NCBI RefSeq assembly: GCF_001038505.1
Contig: NZ_LDPY01000001.1
Location: forward strand, 310,001-374,000
Direction: 5' to 3'
DNA length: 64,000 nt
From: Puniceibacterium sp. IMCC21224
Lineage (GTDB): Bacteria > Pseudomonadota > Alphaproteobacteria > Rhodobacterales > Rhodobacteraceae
Shown piece by piece: positions 10,138-18,563 of the stretch (position 1 is the stretch's first letter; every line of letters starts with the position of its first letter). A program made the position numbers and the translations under genes. The notes under the pieces are model-generated. The model saw only the letters and a program-made list of their open reading frames with translations. It did not search any database and was not told where the DNA came from.

Positions 10138-10677
10138 ATGATGCGTACCGCCTCTCCAATTCTCGTCGCCGCGATCCTTGCGCTTGGACTGCCCGTCATG
10201 GTCAGTGCCCAATCCTGGAGCGATCAGCCGGTCGACCCCGCCAAGGATCATCCGCAGGTTCCCGTCGCCTATGACGAAGATGGCCGGTATTATACGGACG
10301 ATGACATTCCGACTTATAACGTGGACGAAGATGGCACCGTCGATTGGCTGACCTTTTCGGGCTTTCGTCGCTATCACTCCGAATGCCACGTCTGCCACGG
10401 CCCCGACGGCGAAGGGTCGACCTATGCACCAAAGATCAAGAACTCGGCCGTGCATATGGATTATTACGATTTCGTCAGTGTCGTTGTGAACGGTCGTGCC
10501 AACGGCAATTCGGTTATGCCGCACTTTGGCGATAATGCGAACGTCATGTGCTATCTTGACGACATCTATGTCTACCTCAAGGCCCGCGGCATGGACGCTG
10601 TCCCCCGTGGCCGTCCGGCCAAGAAGCAAGCGAAATCCGACGTGATTGCCGAGACTGAAAATGCCTGCATGGGCTAA
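10138..10677 (+). CDS. xoxG: XoxG, cytochrome c electron acceptor of XoxF
   Basis: 179 aa with an N-terminal signal sequence cleaved near VMVSAQS. It belongs to the methanol-metabolism-related c-type cytochrome family. The haem motif CHVCH is at residues 83-87 and a probable axial Met127 lies in SVMPHFGDN. The mature N-terminus is acidic (YDEDGRYYTDDDIPTYNVDEDG). Two tandem ATG codons open the frame. The 3' end overlaps xoxJ by 17 bases. It is the direct physiological partner of XoxF in methylotrophs. Confidence 0.93.
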   Translation: MMRTASPILVAAILALGLPVMVSAQSWSDQPVDPAKDHPQVPVAYDEDGRYYTDDDIPTYNVDEDGTVDWLTFSGFRRYHSECHVCHGPDGEGSTYAPKIKNSAVHMDYYDFVSVVVNGRANGNSVMPHFGDNANVMCYLDDIYVYLKARGMDAVPRGRPAKKQAKSDVIAETENACMG

Positions 10678-11506
10678 AATAATCTCAGGACTAGTCCTGG
10701 TTTCGGCCCTGCTCATCTCCCGGGCGGGTCCGGGAGAGGCGCAGACCTCTGACCTTGTGTCAAAGACCGCGTTCAGGGTCTGCGCTGATCCGGCCAACTT
10801 TCCGATGTCCAACAAAGAAGGCACCGGGTTCGAAAATAAGCTGGCCGACTATTTTGCCGCTACGCTGGACTTGCCGCTGCAATATGAATGGTACCCCATG
10901 GCGACGGGGTTTATTCGCAACTCGCTGGCTGCCAACAAATGCGACGTGGTCATTGGTTATGCTCAGGGTCACGAGCTGGTGCTGAACACCAACCATTACA
11001 TGACGTCTGCCTATGCGCTGGTGGTGCCGCGCGATGGTCCGCTGGCGGCGGTCACCAATCTGTCCGATCCCGCCCTTAAGGGACTGCGTATTGGGATCAT
11101 TGCGGGCAGTCCGCCCGCGACGCATATGGCGCGCAACGGTCTTTTGGGTAAGGCAAAGGCCTATAACCTGGTGGTCGACCGGCGGCATGAGTCGCCCACC
11201 GTGGATCTGCTGAACGATGTCAAATCCGGCGACACGGCGGCGGCAATCCTCTGGGGGCCAATCGCCGGCCCGATGGTCAAACAAGAATACCCTGACCTCA
11301 TGGTGATCCCCCTGTTGCAGGAAACGCTACCACCACGGCTGTTCTTTCGCATCACCATGGGCGTGCGGCTGGGCGAGAAAGTCTGGCAGCGCAAGCTGAA
11401 CTCGCTCATCCGTCGGAATCAGGCTGAGATCGACGCCATTCTGATCGACGCAGGCGTACCCCTGATCAACGATATGGGCACCGCCGTAATGGATCAGGGC
11501 CAGTGA
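10661..11506 (+). CDS. xoxJ: XoxJ, quinoprotein-associated periplasmic binding-protein homologue
   Basis: 281 aa from ATG 10661, inside the end of xoxG. The signal peptide is rich in Leu, Val and Ser (WAKIISGLVLVSALLISRA). The rest is an extracellular solute-binding (family 3) fold: FRVCADPANFPMSNKEGTGF, then VVIGYAQGHELVLNTNHYMT. XoxJ is required for, or assists, XoxF maturation in other methylotrophs; it is not linked to a transporter. A four-base GTGA overlap leads into the next gene, so xoxG-xoxJ-CxxxCW are translationally coupled. Confidence 0.92.
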   Translation: MPAWAKIISGLVLVSALLISRAGPGEAQTSDLVSKTAFRVCADPANFPMSNKEGTGFENKLADYFAATLDLPLQYEWYPMATGFIRNSLAANKCDVVIGYAQGHELVLNTNHYMTSAYALVVPRDGPLAAVTNLSDPALKGLRIGIIAGSPPATHMARNGLLGKAKAYNLVVDRRHESPTVDLLNDVKSGDTAAAILWGPIAGPMVKQEYPDLMVIPLLQETLPPRLFFRITMGVRLGEKVWQRKLNSLIRRNQAEIDAILIDAGVPLINDMGTAVMDQGQ

Positions 11507-12051
11507 AAACCCGTCTGGCAGCGTGCGTTTTGGCGCTGCTGCCAGGATTGCTCTGGGCGGTCGAAGAGCCTGCGGAATACCGCATGGATGAATTCCGAGC
11601 GCCAGTGCCTGCGACTCTGGCCGGTGGCCATGTGGTTGGGCCGGAAGAGGCGCACCAACTCTGGGCGTCTGGCAGCGTTGCATTTATCGACGTTCTGCCG
11701 CAGGCGCCTAAACCTGCGGGTCTGCCCAAAGGCACGATCTGGCGTGACAAGAAACGCAACTCTATCCCCGGTGCGCTGTGGCTGCCCAATGTTGGCTATG
11801 GAGCTTTGGCAGAAAGCTATCACAGCTATTTCCGCCAAGGGCTCGCGAAAGCGACAAACGGAAACATGGCGCATCCGGTGCTGTTCTTTTGTCTCGAAGA
11901 TTGCTGGATGTCCTGGAACGCGGCCAAACGGGCGTTGGAATACGGCTATGTCACGGTCTATTGGTTGCCCGAAGGCACCGATGGCTGGGCCCTGTGGGAT
12001 TATCCGCTGGAAGAGGCCAAGCCAGAACCGGAACCTGCCGCCGCGCAATAG
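11503..12051 (+). CDS. PQQ-dependent catabolism-associated rhodanese-like protein (C-x3-C-W motif)
   Basis: 182 aa starting with GTG 11503 that overlaps the xoxJ stop. The signal peptide is MKTRLAACVLALLPGLLWAV. The fold is rhodanese-like, and the active-site loop FFCLEDCWMSWNAAKR has C130 and C134 before W135. The family is usually named for a CXXCW motif; here I count three residues between the cysteines. It is a periplasmic protein with a likely redox or sulfur-carrier role beside the SoxYZ-like carriers. It ends the xoxF operon; the next gene is convergent. Confidence 0.85.
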   Translation: MKTRLAACVLALLPGLLWAVEEPAEYRMDEFRAPVPATLAGGHVVGPEEAHQLWASGSVAFIDVLPQAPKPAGLPKGTIWRDKKRNSIPGALWLPNVGYGALAESYHSYFRQGLAKATNGNMAHPVLFFCLEDCWMSWNAAKRALEYGYVTVYWLPEGTDGWALWDYPLEEAKPEPEPAAAQ

Positions 12052-12079
12052 TCGGTCGCGCCGCAGCGTCTTAGATCCG

Positions 12080-12892
12080 TCAGTACCCCGTCAAACGTTT
12101 GTTCGCATGGGTCACGGTGCCGTCTGTGTCCGTCATGGTCACATCTACGGACTGGGTCTGACCCGGAACAGACAGGCTGACGCGGGGATTCTCAGAGAGG
12201 GAGATGCTGCCTGTCATATCGACATATCCATGCCCATCGAGGTCAATTTCAACCGTCTCGACATAGCGCATGGGGATGAACAGCAACGAAATCTGGTCCA
12301 TTTGCATGCCCGACAGACTGGGATGTGAAATATCCAGATCCAACCGCCGCTGACGCATCGACAGGGCGGTCAGCTTTTCGCTGACGCTGCCCTCGCCCAT
12401 TGTCCCGTCGATTCCAATGGTCATCTCACCCAGCGTCGCCAGCGCCAATGACAGATCAGATCCGGGAGGCGCCGAACAGGCCCCTTGCCCGGACGTTTTG
12501 ACAAAGGTCTCGGCGACAAACAGTTGACCATCAGTCGTCTCGGCAATCACATGCAGCGGCGTCGGTCCGTTGATCCGCATCGTTACGTCAAAGAAAAATC
12601 GTGGCAGCGGCGCATCAAAGTTGAACACGGCTGACACCGGCATCGGGTTCTCATCAAGGATCAGCGTTACGCTGCCCAGCAACAACCCCTGCGGCGCAGC
12701 GATCTGCGCAGCGATTTGGGTGCGGGCGTCGTTGCCGGTTCTATACGGCGTGTCGATGGCGATAAACTGGCCGCCATCGTTCAGCACTCGCCCCTCGTAC
12801 AGCGCGTCAGACAGGTCGGGCCAGGCGGGTTCATAGGCCAGCGCAGGAAACGCCAGCGCAACAAGGGGCATTGTCAGAGCGGTCAGTTTCAT
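12080..12892 (-). CDS. SoxYZ-like carrier protein of quinoprotein systems (copy 2)
   Basis: 270 aa from ATG 12892, overlapping the preceding stop as TGATATG. The signal peptide is MKLTALTMPLVALAFPALAY. Like copy 1 it has a single cysteine, C139 in SGQGACSAPPG, though the flanking GGC is replaced by GAC. The two share the pattern ILDENP-x-P, and the C-terminal half has the same SoxZ-like layout (HPSLSGMQMDQISLLFIP here, HPNYSGLQRDQITQLFIS in copy 1). The copies are clearly diverged paralogues. It is the last gene of a minus-strand operon that starts with the MxaD-like gene. Confidence 0.8.
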   Translation of the reverse strand: MKLTALTMPLVALAFPALAYEPAWPDLSDALYEGRVLNDGGQFIAIDTPYRTGNDARTQIAAQIAAPQGLLLGSVTLILDENPMPVSAVFNFDAPLPRFFFDVTMRINGPTPLHVIAETTDGQLFVAETFVKTSGQGACSAPPGSDLSLALATLGEMTIGIDGTMGEGSVSEKLTALSMRQRRLDLDISHPSLSGMQMDQISLLFIPMRYVETVEIDLDGHGYVDMTGSISLSENPRVSLSVPGQTQSVDVTMTDTDGTVTHANKRLTGY

Positions 12893-12893
12893 A

Positions 12894-13835
12894 TCAGTTC
12901 CTCTGCTGAATGAAGGTGCCAAAGGCGCGGGGGCCATCGCCGGTTTCAATTTCGCCGGTGACGGTCAGGGTGTCGGCATCAATCAGGCTCACTATGTTCG
13001 AAAACCAGTTTGCCACAACAATGGTGCCGCCGTCGCCTGTCACGTCGATTCCTTCGGGATATTCACCGACCGCGATCAGTCCGACCGACGACAGCGTGGT
13101 CAGGTCAATGACGCTTACACTATCGGCGTATTGGTTGGTGACAAAGGCGCGATCCCGCGCAAAGGCCACGCCATAGGGACGCGATCCGGCCGCCACGGTG
13201 GCGAGTGTTTCGCCGGACTTTGGGTCAAGGACCGTCACATCGTCCGATCCGACATTGCCAACGAACAACCGCCCGTCCGGCGCAAAGCCTAGGCCAAAGG
13301 GGCGAATCCCAACCGCCAAACGGTGGCGCAACGTCAGCGTATCCAGATCAAAGACAGACACCTGATCCGAATCGCGATCAGCCGAGGCAAGCAGAGTGCC
13401 GTCTGGCGAAACAGACAGTCCGGCCGGGGCACTGCCGGTTTCAAGTTCGCCCAGCAGGGCCAGGGTTTCGGCGTCCAGCACAAAGATCCGGGCGTTATAC
13501 CAGTCCGACACCAGAATGCGGTTGTGTCGACCATCAAAGGCCACGCCGATCGGGCCGCCATCAAGCGCCTGTTCCGCGAGAATTGTGCCCGCAGCATCCA
13601 GCCGCCGCACCACCTTGCTGTCGGGCGAGACGGTAAAGATGTGCCCGGCACCATCCACCGCGACACCGGCGGGTTTGCCGGGGATCGGAATGCGCGCCAC
13701 CTCGATGCGGGCGTCGAGGTCAAGAATGCTCAGTTCTTCGCTGTTCTGGTTGGTCACATAAGCAAAATCCCCCGCCGCCAGTGGGCTGGCAGCGAAGGCA
13801 ATGATCATCCATAGCGTTGCGCTACGGCGCGCCAA
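12894..13835 (-). CDS. PQQ-catabolism-associated YVTN beta-propeller protein (copy 1)
   Basis: Secreted seven-bladed beta-propeller with repeats such as FAYVTNQNSEELSILDLD, AFVTNQYADSVSVIDL and IVVANWFSNIVSLIDADT. I choose TTG 13835 because it adds ARRSATLW before the hydrophobic core and gives a proper signal peptide; ATG 13808 would leave no positive residue. The gene overlaps the MxaD-like gene by 14 bases. Homologues occur beside PQQ dehydrogenases and in lanthanide-uptake (lut) clusters. The ligand is unknown. A paralogue is at 15830-16804. Confidence 0.8.
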   Translation of the reverse strand: MARRSATLWMIIAFAASPLAAGDFAYVTNQNSEELSILDLDARIEVARIPIPGKPAGVAVDGAGHIFTVSPDSKVVRRLDAAGTILAEQALDGGPIGVAFDGRHNRILVSDWYNARIFVLDAETLALLGELETGSAPAGLSVSPDGTLLASADRDSDQVSVFDLDTLTLRHRLAVGIRPFGLGFAPDGRLFVGNVGSDDVTVLDPKSGETLATVAAGSRPYGVAFARDRAFVTNQYADSVSVIDLTTLSSVGLIAVGEYPEGIDVTGDGGTIVVANWFSNIVSLIDADTLTVTGEIETGDGPRAFGTFIQQRN

Positions 13836-14358
13836 ATCGTTCGACAAGCGCGTCGAGCCCGCCCTGATAGACACCGGAGACTGCGGCAATCGCCGCCTCG
13901 TCACTCAGTTCCGGGGGCGGGTCATTGTTGGGGTAGCCGCGATAGAAGGCGCCGCGCCATTCAACGGTTGATCCGCCCTCGGGGCGGGCTTTGACCGTCA
14001 GATGCGACGAATAGTTTGTAACCGGCAGCACTTCGACCAGAACATCGGTGATGCGGTAAGAATAGGTCATCTTGGCCGCGTCGTATTTGTACAGGATCTC
14101 TGAAATCGTCGGTCCGCCTTCGGCACCCAGCGTCAGGACGCGGGTGGCGTCGATATCATTGCCGCCCTCACCAATCGACGAGAACACCGCCGGATGCCAG
14201 CTCATGTCCTGAAAATTTCCGATCACCTCCCATACGGCGGCAGGTTCTGCGGCCACTATGGTGTTCAGCGTGACTTTCTGCCTCGTCGGCCCGTGGGCGA
14301 ATGCCAGTTCGGGCAGTACCAGCCCAAGGATGACAAGTAGATATTTGAGTTGTCGCAT
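13822..14358 (-). CDS. MxaD-like periplasmic SRPBCC protein
   Basis: 178 aa with a signal peptide (MRQLKYLLVILGLVLPELAFAHG) followed by a START/SRPBCC fold: VTLNTIVAAEPAAVWEVIGNFQDMSWHPAV, then GAFYRGYPNNDPPPE. MxaD, an SRPBCC protein of the calcium-type mxa operon, affects methanol dehydrogenase to cytochrome electron transfer. This gene is the likely counterpart in a XoxF system. It is first in a three-gene minus-strand operon (SRPBCC, propeller, SoxYZ-like), divergent from the LutA-like gene. Confidence 0.8.
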   Translation of the reverse strand: MRQLKYLLVILGLVLPELAFAHGPTRQKVTLNTIVAAEPAAVWEVIGNFQDMSWHPAVFSSIGEGGNDIDATRVLTLGAEGGPTISEILYKYDAAKMTYSYRITDVLVEVLPVTNYSSHLTVKARPEGGSTVEWRGAFYRGYPNNDPPPELSDEAAIAAVSGVYQGGLDALVERFGAP

Positions 14359-14625
14359 AGGTCCTCACGTTTGGAAGTGTTTTTGTTTCGTGGTTTTGCC
14401 GCCCCCGCTGTCACGCCTCGTCCCATAACGCGGCAGGATATGCGCCTGCCCGATGGCGCAGGATCATGTGTGATCAGCGGTGCCCGGATCATACCGTATC
14501 GTGTTGCATCGGGGCCGTGGGCGGCAATGCTCCAAAAGTATCGGTTTGGGTGTTCAAAGATCTCTGGCAAGGTCGGTACAGATCCCGAAACAGGGACAGG
14601 CCCGAAACAGGGCAAGGAGGAAATC
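14359..14625. promoter_or_regulatory. Divergent intergenic region in the XoxF accessory cluster
   Basis: 267 bases separate two divergent accessory operons and should hold both promoters. A 6-bp dyad tgcgcc / ggcgca stands near 14440-14460. A 12-base direct repeat lies next to the LutA-like ribosome site and is listed separately. No confident -35/-10 pair is visible. Confidence 0.35.
14584..14612 (+). repeat. 12-base direct repeat cccgaaacaggg, 17-base period
   Basis: Exact copies at 14584-14595 and 14601-14612 are separated by acagg. The second copy ends two bases before the aaggagg ribosome site of the LutA-like gene. A 17-base period is not a helical multiple. The repeat could act at the RNA level, as a tandem RNA-binding site, or as a regulator site. 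Confidence 0.5.
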
Positions 14626-15810
14626 TTGACCTGTATGCGTATCCTGCTGGTGTGCGGTGTGCTGTCGCTTGCGATCACCGGGCGTGTCGCCGCCGCCGAG
14701 GTGCGCGCAGCGGTGTTTCGTATTGATTATCCGACCCTTGCACCGATTTCACGTTTCGACCTGGTGCCCGAGGATATCGGCTTTGCCGGGGCGCGGCTGG
14801 CGGATGAGGACAACCAGACCACCGGCCAGTTTCTCGGCAACACGTTCGAGACCGATATGGTTGCTGTCGCCCCTGCGGATGCCGACGCCGCCTTTGACGC
14901 GCTGCTGGCGCAAGGTCATGACAAGATCGTGATGATCGCCGCGCAGCAAGATCTGCTGCGTCTGGCAGACAAGGCCGGGGACAATGTGTTGGTGCTGAAC
15001 GCCAGCGCGCCGGACACCGCGCTGCGGGACGTTGAATGCCGCGCCAATATTCTGCACATTCCGCCCAGCCATGCGATGAAGGCAGATGCGGTGGCGCAGT
15101 TCGCGCTGTGGAAGCGTTGGCCGCGGTGGTTTCTGATCCATGGCTCGAACCCGGCGGATCGTTTGCTGGCTGACGCCTACCGCCACGCCGCGCGCAAGTT
15201 CGGTGCGAAGCTCGTCGAAGAGCGCGAGTTCGAGGATACAGGCGGATCACGCCGCACAGACACCGGTCATGTTCTGGTGCAGCGGCAGATCCCGGTCTTT
15301 ACTCAGGACGCAGCGGATCATGATCTGGTGATCGCGGCTGACGAATCGGATGTCTTTGCGCCCTATCTTGGCTATCATCTGTGGACTCCGCGCCCGGTCA
15401 TGGGGTCTGGTGGGTTGCGTCCCGTGACGTTCCACGCCGCGCATGAGGCCTGGGGCGCGACCCAGTTCCAACGCCGGTTCGAGGCGCTGACAGGCCGCTA
15501 TATTCGCGAAGAGGATTACCAGGCTTGGCTGGCCCTGCGCGTGATCGGTGAGGCCGTGACCCGCACCGGCAGCGCCGATGCCACCACCTTGCGCGATTAT
15601 GCCCTGAGCGATGAGTTCGAGCTTGCGGCGTTCAAGGGGGTTGCGGTCACGTTCCGTCCCTGGAATGGCCAGTTGCGCCAGCCTGTGCTGCTTTATGACG
15701 GGCGGATCACGGTCAGCGTTTCACCACAAGAGGGGTTCCTGCATCAGCGGTCGCCGCTGGATACGCTGGGGCTGGACGAACCTGAATCCACCTGCGCCGC
15801 GTTTGACTGA
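14626..15810 (+). CDS. LutA-like periplasmic binding protein of PQQ alcohol dehydrogenase systems
   Basis: About 394 aa. AGGAGG at 14615-14620 fits TTG 14626 (5-base spacing) better than ATG 14635. The export signal is MRILLVCGVLSLAITGRVAAA. The fold is a branched-chain-amino-acid-type two-lobed binding protein, with HIPPSHAMKADAVAQFALWKRWPRWFLI at the hinge. It matches the family named substrate-binding protein of the PQQ-dependent alcohol dehydrogenase system, which includes LutA of lanthanide uptake clusters. A beta-propeller gene follows, as in lut clusters, but the usual lutE/lutF-type ATPase and permease are not next to it. Confidence 0.75.
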   Translation: MTCMRILLVCGVLSLAITGRVAAAEVRAAVFRIDYPTLAPISRFDLVPEDIGFAGARLADEDNQTTGQFLGNTFETDMVAVAPADADAAFDALLAQGHDKIVMIAAQQDLLRLADKAGDNVLVLNASAPDTALRDVECRANILHIPPSHAMKADAVAQFALWKRWPRWFLIHGSNPADRLLADAYRHAARKFGAKLVEEREFEDTGGSRRTDTGHVLVQRQIPVFTQDAADHDLVIAADESDVFAPYLGYHLWTPRPVMGSGGLRPVTFHAAHEAWGATQFQRRFEALTGRYIREEDYQAWLALRVIGEAVTRTGSADATTLRDYALSDEFELAAFKGVAVTFRPWNGQLRQPVLLYDGRITVSVSPQEGFLHQRSPLDTLGLDEPESTCAAFD

Positions 15811-15829
15811 ATATACGGGAGAGAGTGTT

Positions 15830-16804
15830 ATGCAGCGACTGATCCTTACGACCGCGCTGATTGCGACGATGATGACACCGGCGCTCGCGAACAAGGTCTA
15901 TGTCAGCAACGAAAAGGGCAATACCGTCTCAGTGATCGACAGTGACACCTGGGAGGTGGTGAGCGAATTCGACGCCGGTCACCGCCCGCGCGGAATCACG
16001 ATCAGCCCGGACGGCAAGCTGCTGTATGTTGCCGCCTCGGACGATGATCAGGTCAAGGTGTTTGATGCCGAAACCTATAAAGAGCTGTATTCGCTGCCTT
16101 CTGGTCCCGACCCGGAACTGTTTGTGCTGCACCCCAGTGGCAATCCGCTGTATACCTCGAACGAGGATGACAACATGGTCACGGTGACGGACACCCAAAG
16201 CCATACCGTCCTGGCCGAAATTCCAGTGGGCGTCGAACCTGAGGGCATGGCTGTCAGCCCGGATGCTAAATGGGTCGTCAACACCTCTGAGACGACGAAC
16301 ATGGCGCATTTCATCTCGACCGACGATTACAAGATCAAACACAACATTCTTGTCGATCAGCGCCCGCGATACGCACAATTTACCGATGATGGCACGATGC
16401 TGTTTGTCACCTCGGAAATCGGTGGCACGCTCAGCGTCATCGACATGGCAGCCGATGGCACCCCGACCCTGCGCCAAAAGATCGGGTTCGAGGTATCGGG
16501 CGTCTTGCCAGAATGGCTGCAACCTGTGGGGGTCAAGATCACAAACGACGATAAATGGGCGTTTGTCGCACTGGGGCCGGCGAACCGCGTCGCGGTGATC
16601 GATGTCGAAACCCTTGAGGTGGTGAAATACCTGATTACCGGTCAACGAGTCTGGCAATTGGCCTTTACGCCGGATGAAAAGTACCTGATCACCACAAACG
16701 GAAATTCCAACGACGTGACCGTAATCGACGTGGCGGCGCAAAAGCCGATCAAGTCGATTCAAGTGGGGCAGCAGCCCTGGGGCGTGGTTGTTGCGCCGGA
16801 CTGA
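15830..16804 (+). CDS. PQQ-catabolism-associated YVTN beta-propeller protein (copy 2)
   Basis: 324 aa from ATG 15830. The signal peptide is MQRLILTTALIATMMTPALA and the mature protein starts NKVYVSNEKGNTVSVIDSD. About seven propeller blades have the pattern ITISPDGKLLYVAASDDDQVKVFD. It lies 19 bases after the LutA-like gene and 27 bases before the ABC transporter genes, so all may be one operon. It is a diverged paralogue of 12894-13835. Similar proteins (LutD-type) belong to lanthanide/PQQ clusters; a direct metal-binding role is not shown by this sequence. Confidence 0.8.
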   Translation: MQRLILTTALIATMMTPALANKVYVSNEKGNTVSVIDSDTWEVVSEFDAGHRPRGITISPDGKLLYVAASDDDQVKVFDAETYKELYSLPSGPDPELFVLHPSGNPLYTSNEDDNMVTVTDTQSHTVLAEIPVGVEPEGMAVSPDAKWVVNTSETTNMAHFISTDDYKIKHNILVDQRPRYAQFTDDGTMLFVTSEIGGTLSVIDMAADGTPTLRQKIGFEVSGVLPEWLQPVGVKITNDDKWAFVALGPANRVAVIDVETLEVVKYLITGQRVWQLAFTPDEKYLITTNGNSNDVTVIDVAAQKPIKSIQVGQQPWGVVVAPD

Positions 16805-16831
16805 TCCGGCAGAGCATTTGGGAGAATGACG

Positions 16832-17803
16832 ATGAAATCCTTCAAATATGCACTCGGCCTGGTGGCTTCGTTGTCCATGGCTGGGGCGGCGCTGGCGCAG
16901 GATGTTCCGGTGATCCGCGCAGCCGTACTCAAGATCGGGACGGTGAATTGGGAGCTGGAGACCATCACCGCAAACGGGTTCGATGCGAAATATGGCTTTG
17001 CCCTGGATGTGCAGCCTTTTGCCGACAACGGCGCAACCCGCGTCGCGGTTGAGGGCGGTGAAGCAGACGTTGCCGTGGCCGACTGGATTTGGGTCGCGCG
17101 GCAGCGGGCCGAGGGCAAGGATTACGTCTTTGTCCCCTATTCCAAGGCTGTGGGCAGCGTGGTTGTCCCCAATGCCAGCACCGCAGAATCGCTAAAGGAT
17201 CTGGCGGGGGGCAAGATCGGCATCGCCGGCGGGCCGTTGGACAAAAGCTGGCTGATTCTGCGCGCCTATGCGCAGCAGGAATACGGCATGGATCTCAAGG
17301 CCGAGACCGAGCAGGTGTATGGCGCGCCGCCGCTGATCTTCAAGGCCGGGCTGTCCGGCGAACTGGATGGGGCAATCAATTTCTGGCACTTTCTGGCCAA
17401 GATGAAGGCCGGAGGCATGCGCGAACTGATCTCGGTCGAGACGGCCGCCACGGCGCTGGGACTGAACCCCGATACGCCGCTTTTGGGTTATTACATGAAG
17501 GAAAGCTTTATCACCGAACACCCGGGCATCGCGCAGGCGCTGTATGATGCCTCGCAGGACAGCAAGGCGCTGATGGCCAGCGACCCGGCAGTCTGGGATG
17601 CCCTGCGCCCGATGATGAATGCCAGCACGGATGCGCAGTTCGAGACGCTGAAAGCAGACTATGTCGCCGGATCCCCGTCGCGTGGCCCGGTGGATCTGGA
17701 TGGCGCCGACAAGTTCCTGAAACTGATGGCGGATCTGGGCGGTGCAGAGCTGGTCGGCAAGGCGACAACCCTGCCCGTGGGTCTGTTCGCGGATGTGAAG
17801 TGA
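16832..17803 (+). CDS. ABC transporter substrate-binding protein, SsuA/TauA/NMT1-like
   Basis: About 323 aa from ATG 16832; ATG 16826 is too close to the ggga ribosome site. The signal peptide MKSFKYALGLVASLSMAGAALAQ is followed by IRAAVLKIGTVNWELETITANGF and a DVQPFADNGATRVAVEGGEADVAVADWIW segment typical of sulfonate/nitrate/thiamine-precursor binding proteins. The substrate is unknown. Position between a LutA/propeller pair and its own permease and ATPase suggests a cofactor or metal-chelate needed by XoxF. That link is inference. Confidence 0.8.
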   Translation: MKSFKYALGLVASLSMAGAALAQDVPVIRAAVLKIGTVNWELETITANGFDAKYGFALDVQPFADNGATRVAVEGGEADVAVADWIWVARQRAEGKDYVFVPYSKAVGSVVVPNASTAESLKDLAGGKIGIAGGPLDKSWLILRAYAQQEYGMDLKAETEQVYGAPPLIFKAGLSGELDGAINFWHFLAKMKAGGMRELISVETAATALGLNPDTPLLGYYMKESFITEHPGIAQALYDASQDSKALMASDPAVWDALRPMMNASTDAQFETLKADYVAGSPSRGPVDLDGADKFLKLMADLGGAELVGKATTLPVGLFADVK

Positions 17804-17813
17804 TGTTCGCCCG

Positions 17814-18563
17814 ATGACTGACAAGGGCCTTGTTCCGGCGCTGTCATTGGTCGGGTTGCTGTTGCTGTGGCTGGTGGCTGCGGCGCTGACGGCGGATCCG
17901 CAGATCCTGCCGGCGCCGCAGACTCTGGTCGCGCCGTTTCTGGCAGAGCTGCGGTCCGGCGAACTGACTTACCATCTGGGGCATACATTGCTGCGGGTGG
18001 TCTGGGCCTTTGTGCTGGCGATGAGCATCGGATTGATACTGGGGCTGGTGATGGGCCGTTCGGAAACCATCAATCGCTGGCTCGACCCGTGGCTGGTGGT
18101 GTTTCTGAACCTGCCGGCGCTGGTGCTGATCGTGCTGTGCTATTTGTGGATCGGATTAAACGAGACAGCGGCGATTGTGGCGGTGACGCTGAACAAGGTG
18201 CCGAATGTGACGACCGTGATCCGCGAGGGTGCCCGGTCGTTCAGCCCTGATTTGGACGCGATGGCCCGCGTGTACCGCATGCCACTGGCCGCTCGGCTGC
18301 GGCATGTGCTGTTGCCGCAGCTTGCGCCGTTCATGGCCGCCGCAGCGCGGTCGGGTATCGCGGTGATCTGGAAAATCGTTCTGGTTGTTGAATTCCTTGG
18401 TCGTTCCAGCGGAGTGGGGTTCCAAATCCATCTGTATTTCCAGCTATTCGACGTCAGAATGGTTTTGGTCTACGCGCTGTCCTTCATCTTTGTGATGCTT
18501 TTGGTCGAGTGGACTCTTTTGCAGCCTTGGGAACGGCGCGTGCGCCGGTGGCGGGCGGCATGA
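17814..18563 (+). CDS. ABC transporter permease, SsuC/TauC-like
   Basis: 249 aa with about six membrane segments (LVGLLLLWLVAAAL, LRVVWAFVLAMSIGLILGLVMG, VVFLNLPALVLIVLCYLWIGL and others). The EAA-type loop that docks the ATPase is around MARVYRMPLAARLRHVLLPQLAPFMAAAARSG. It starts 10 bases after the binding-protein gene and ends in an ATGA overlap with the ATPase gene. It belongs to the sulfonate/taurine importer permease family. Confidence 0.88.
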   Translation: MTDKGLVPALSLVGLLLLWLVAAALTADPQILPAPQTLVAPFLAELRSGELTYHLGHTLLRVVWAFVLAMSIGLILGLVMGRSETINRWLDPWLVVFLNLPALVLIVLCYLWIGLNETAAIVAVTLNKVPNVTTVIREGARSFSPDLDAMARVYRMPLAARLRHVLLPQLAPFMAAAARSGIAVIWKIVLVVEFLGRSSGVGFQIHLYFQLFDVRMVLVYALSFIFVMLLVEWTLLQPWERRVRRWRAA

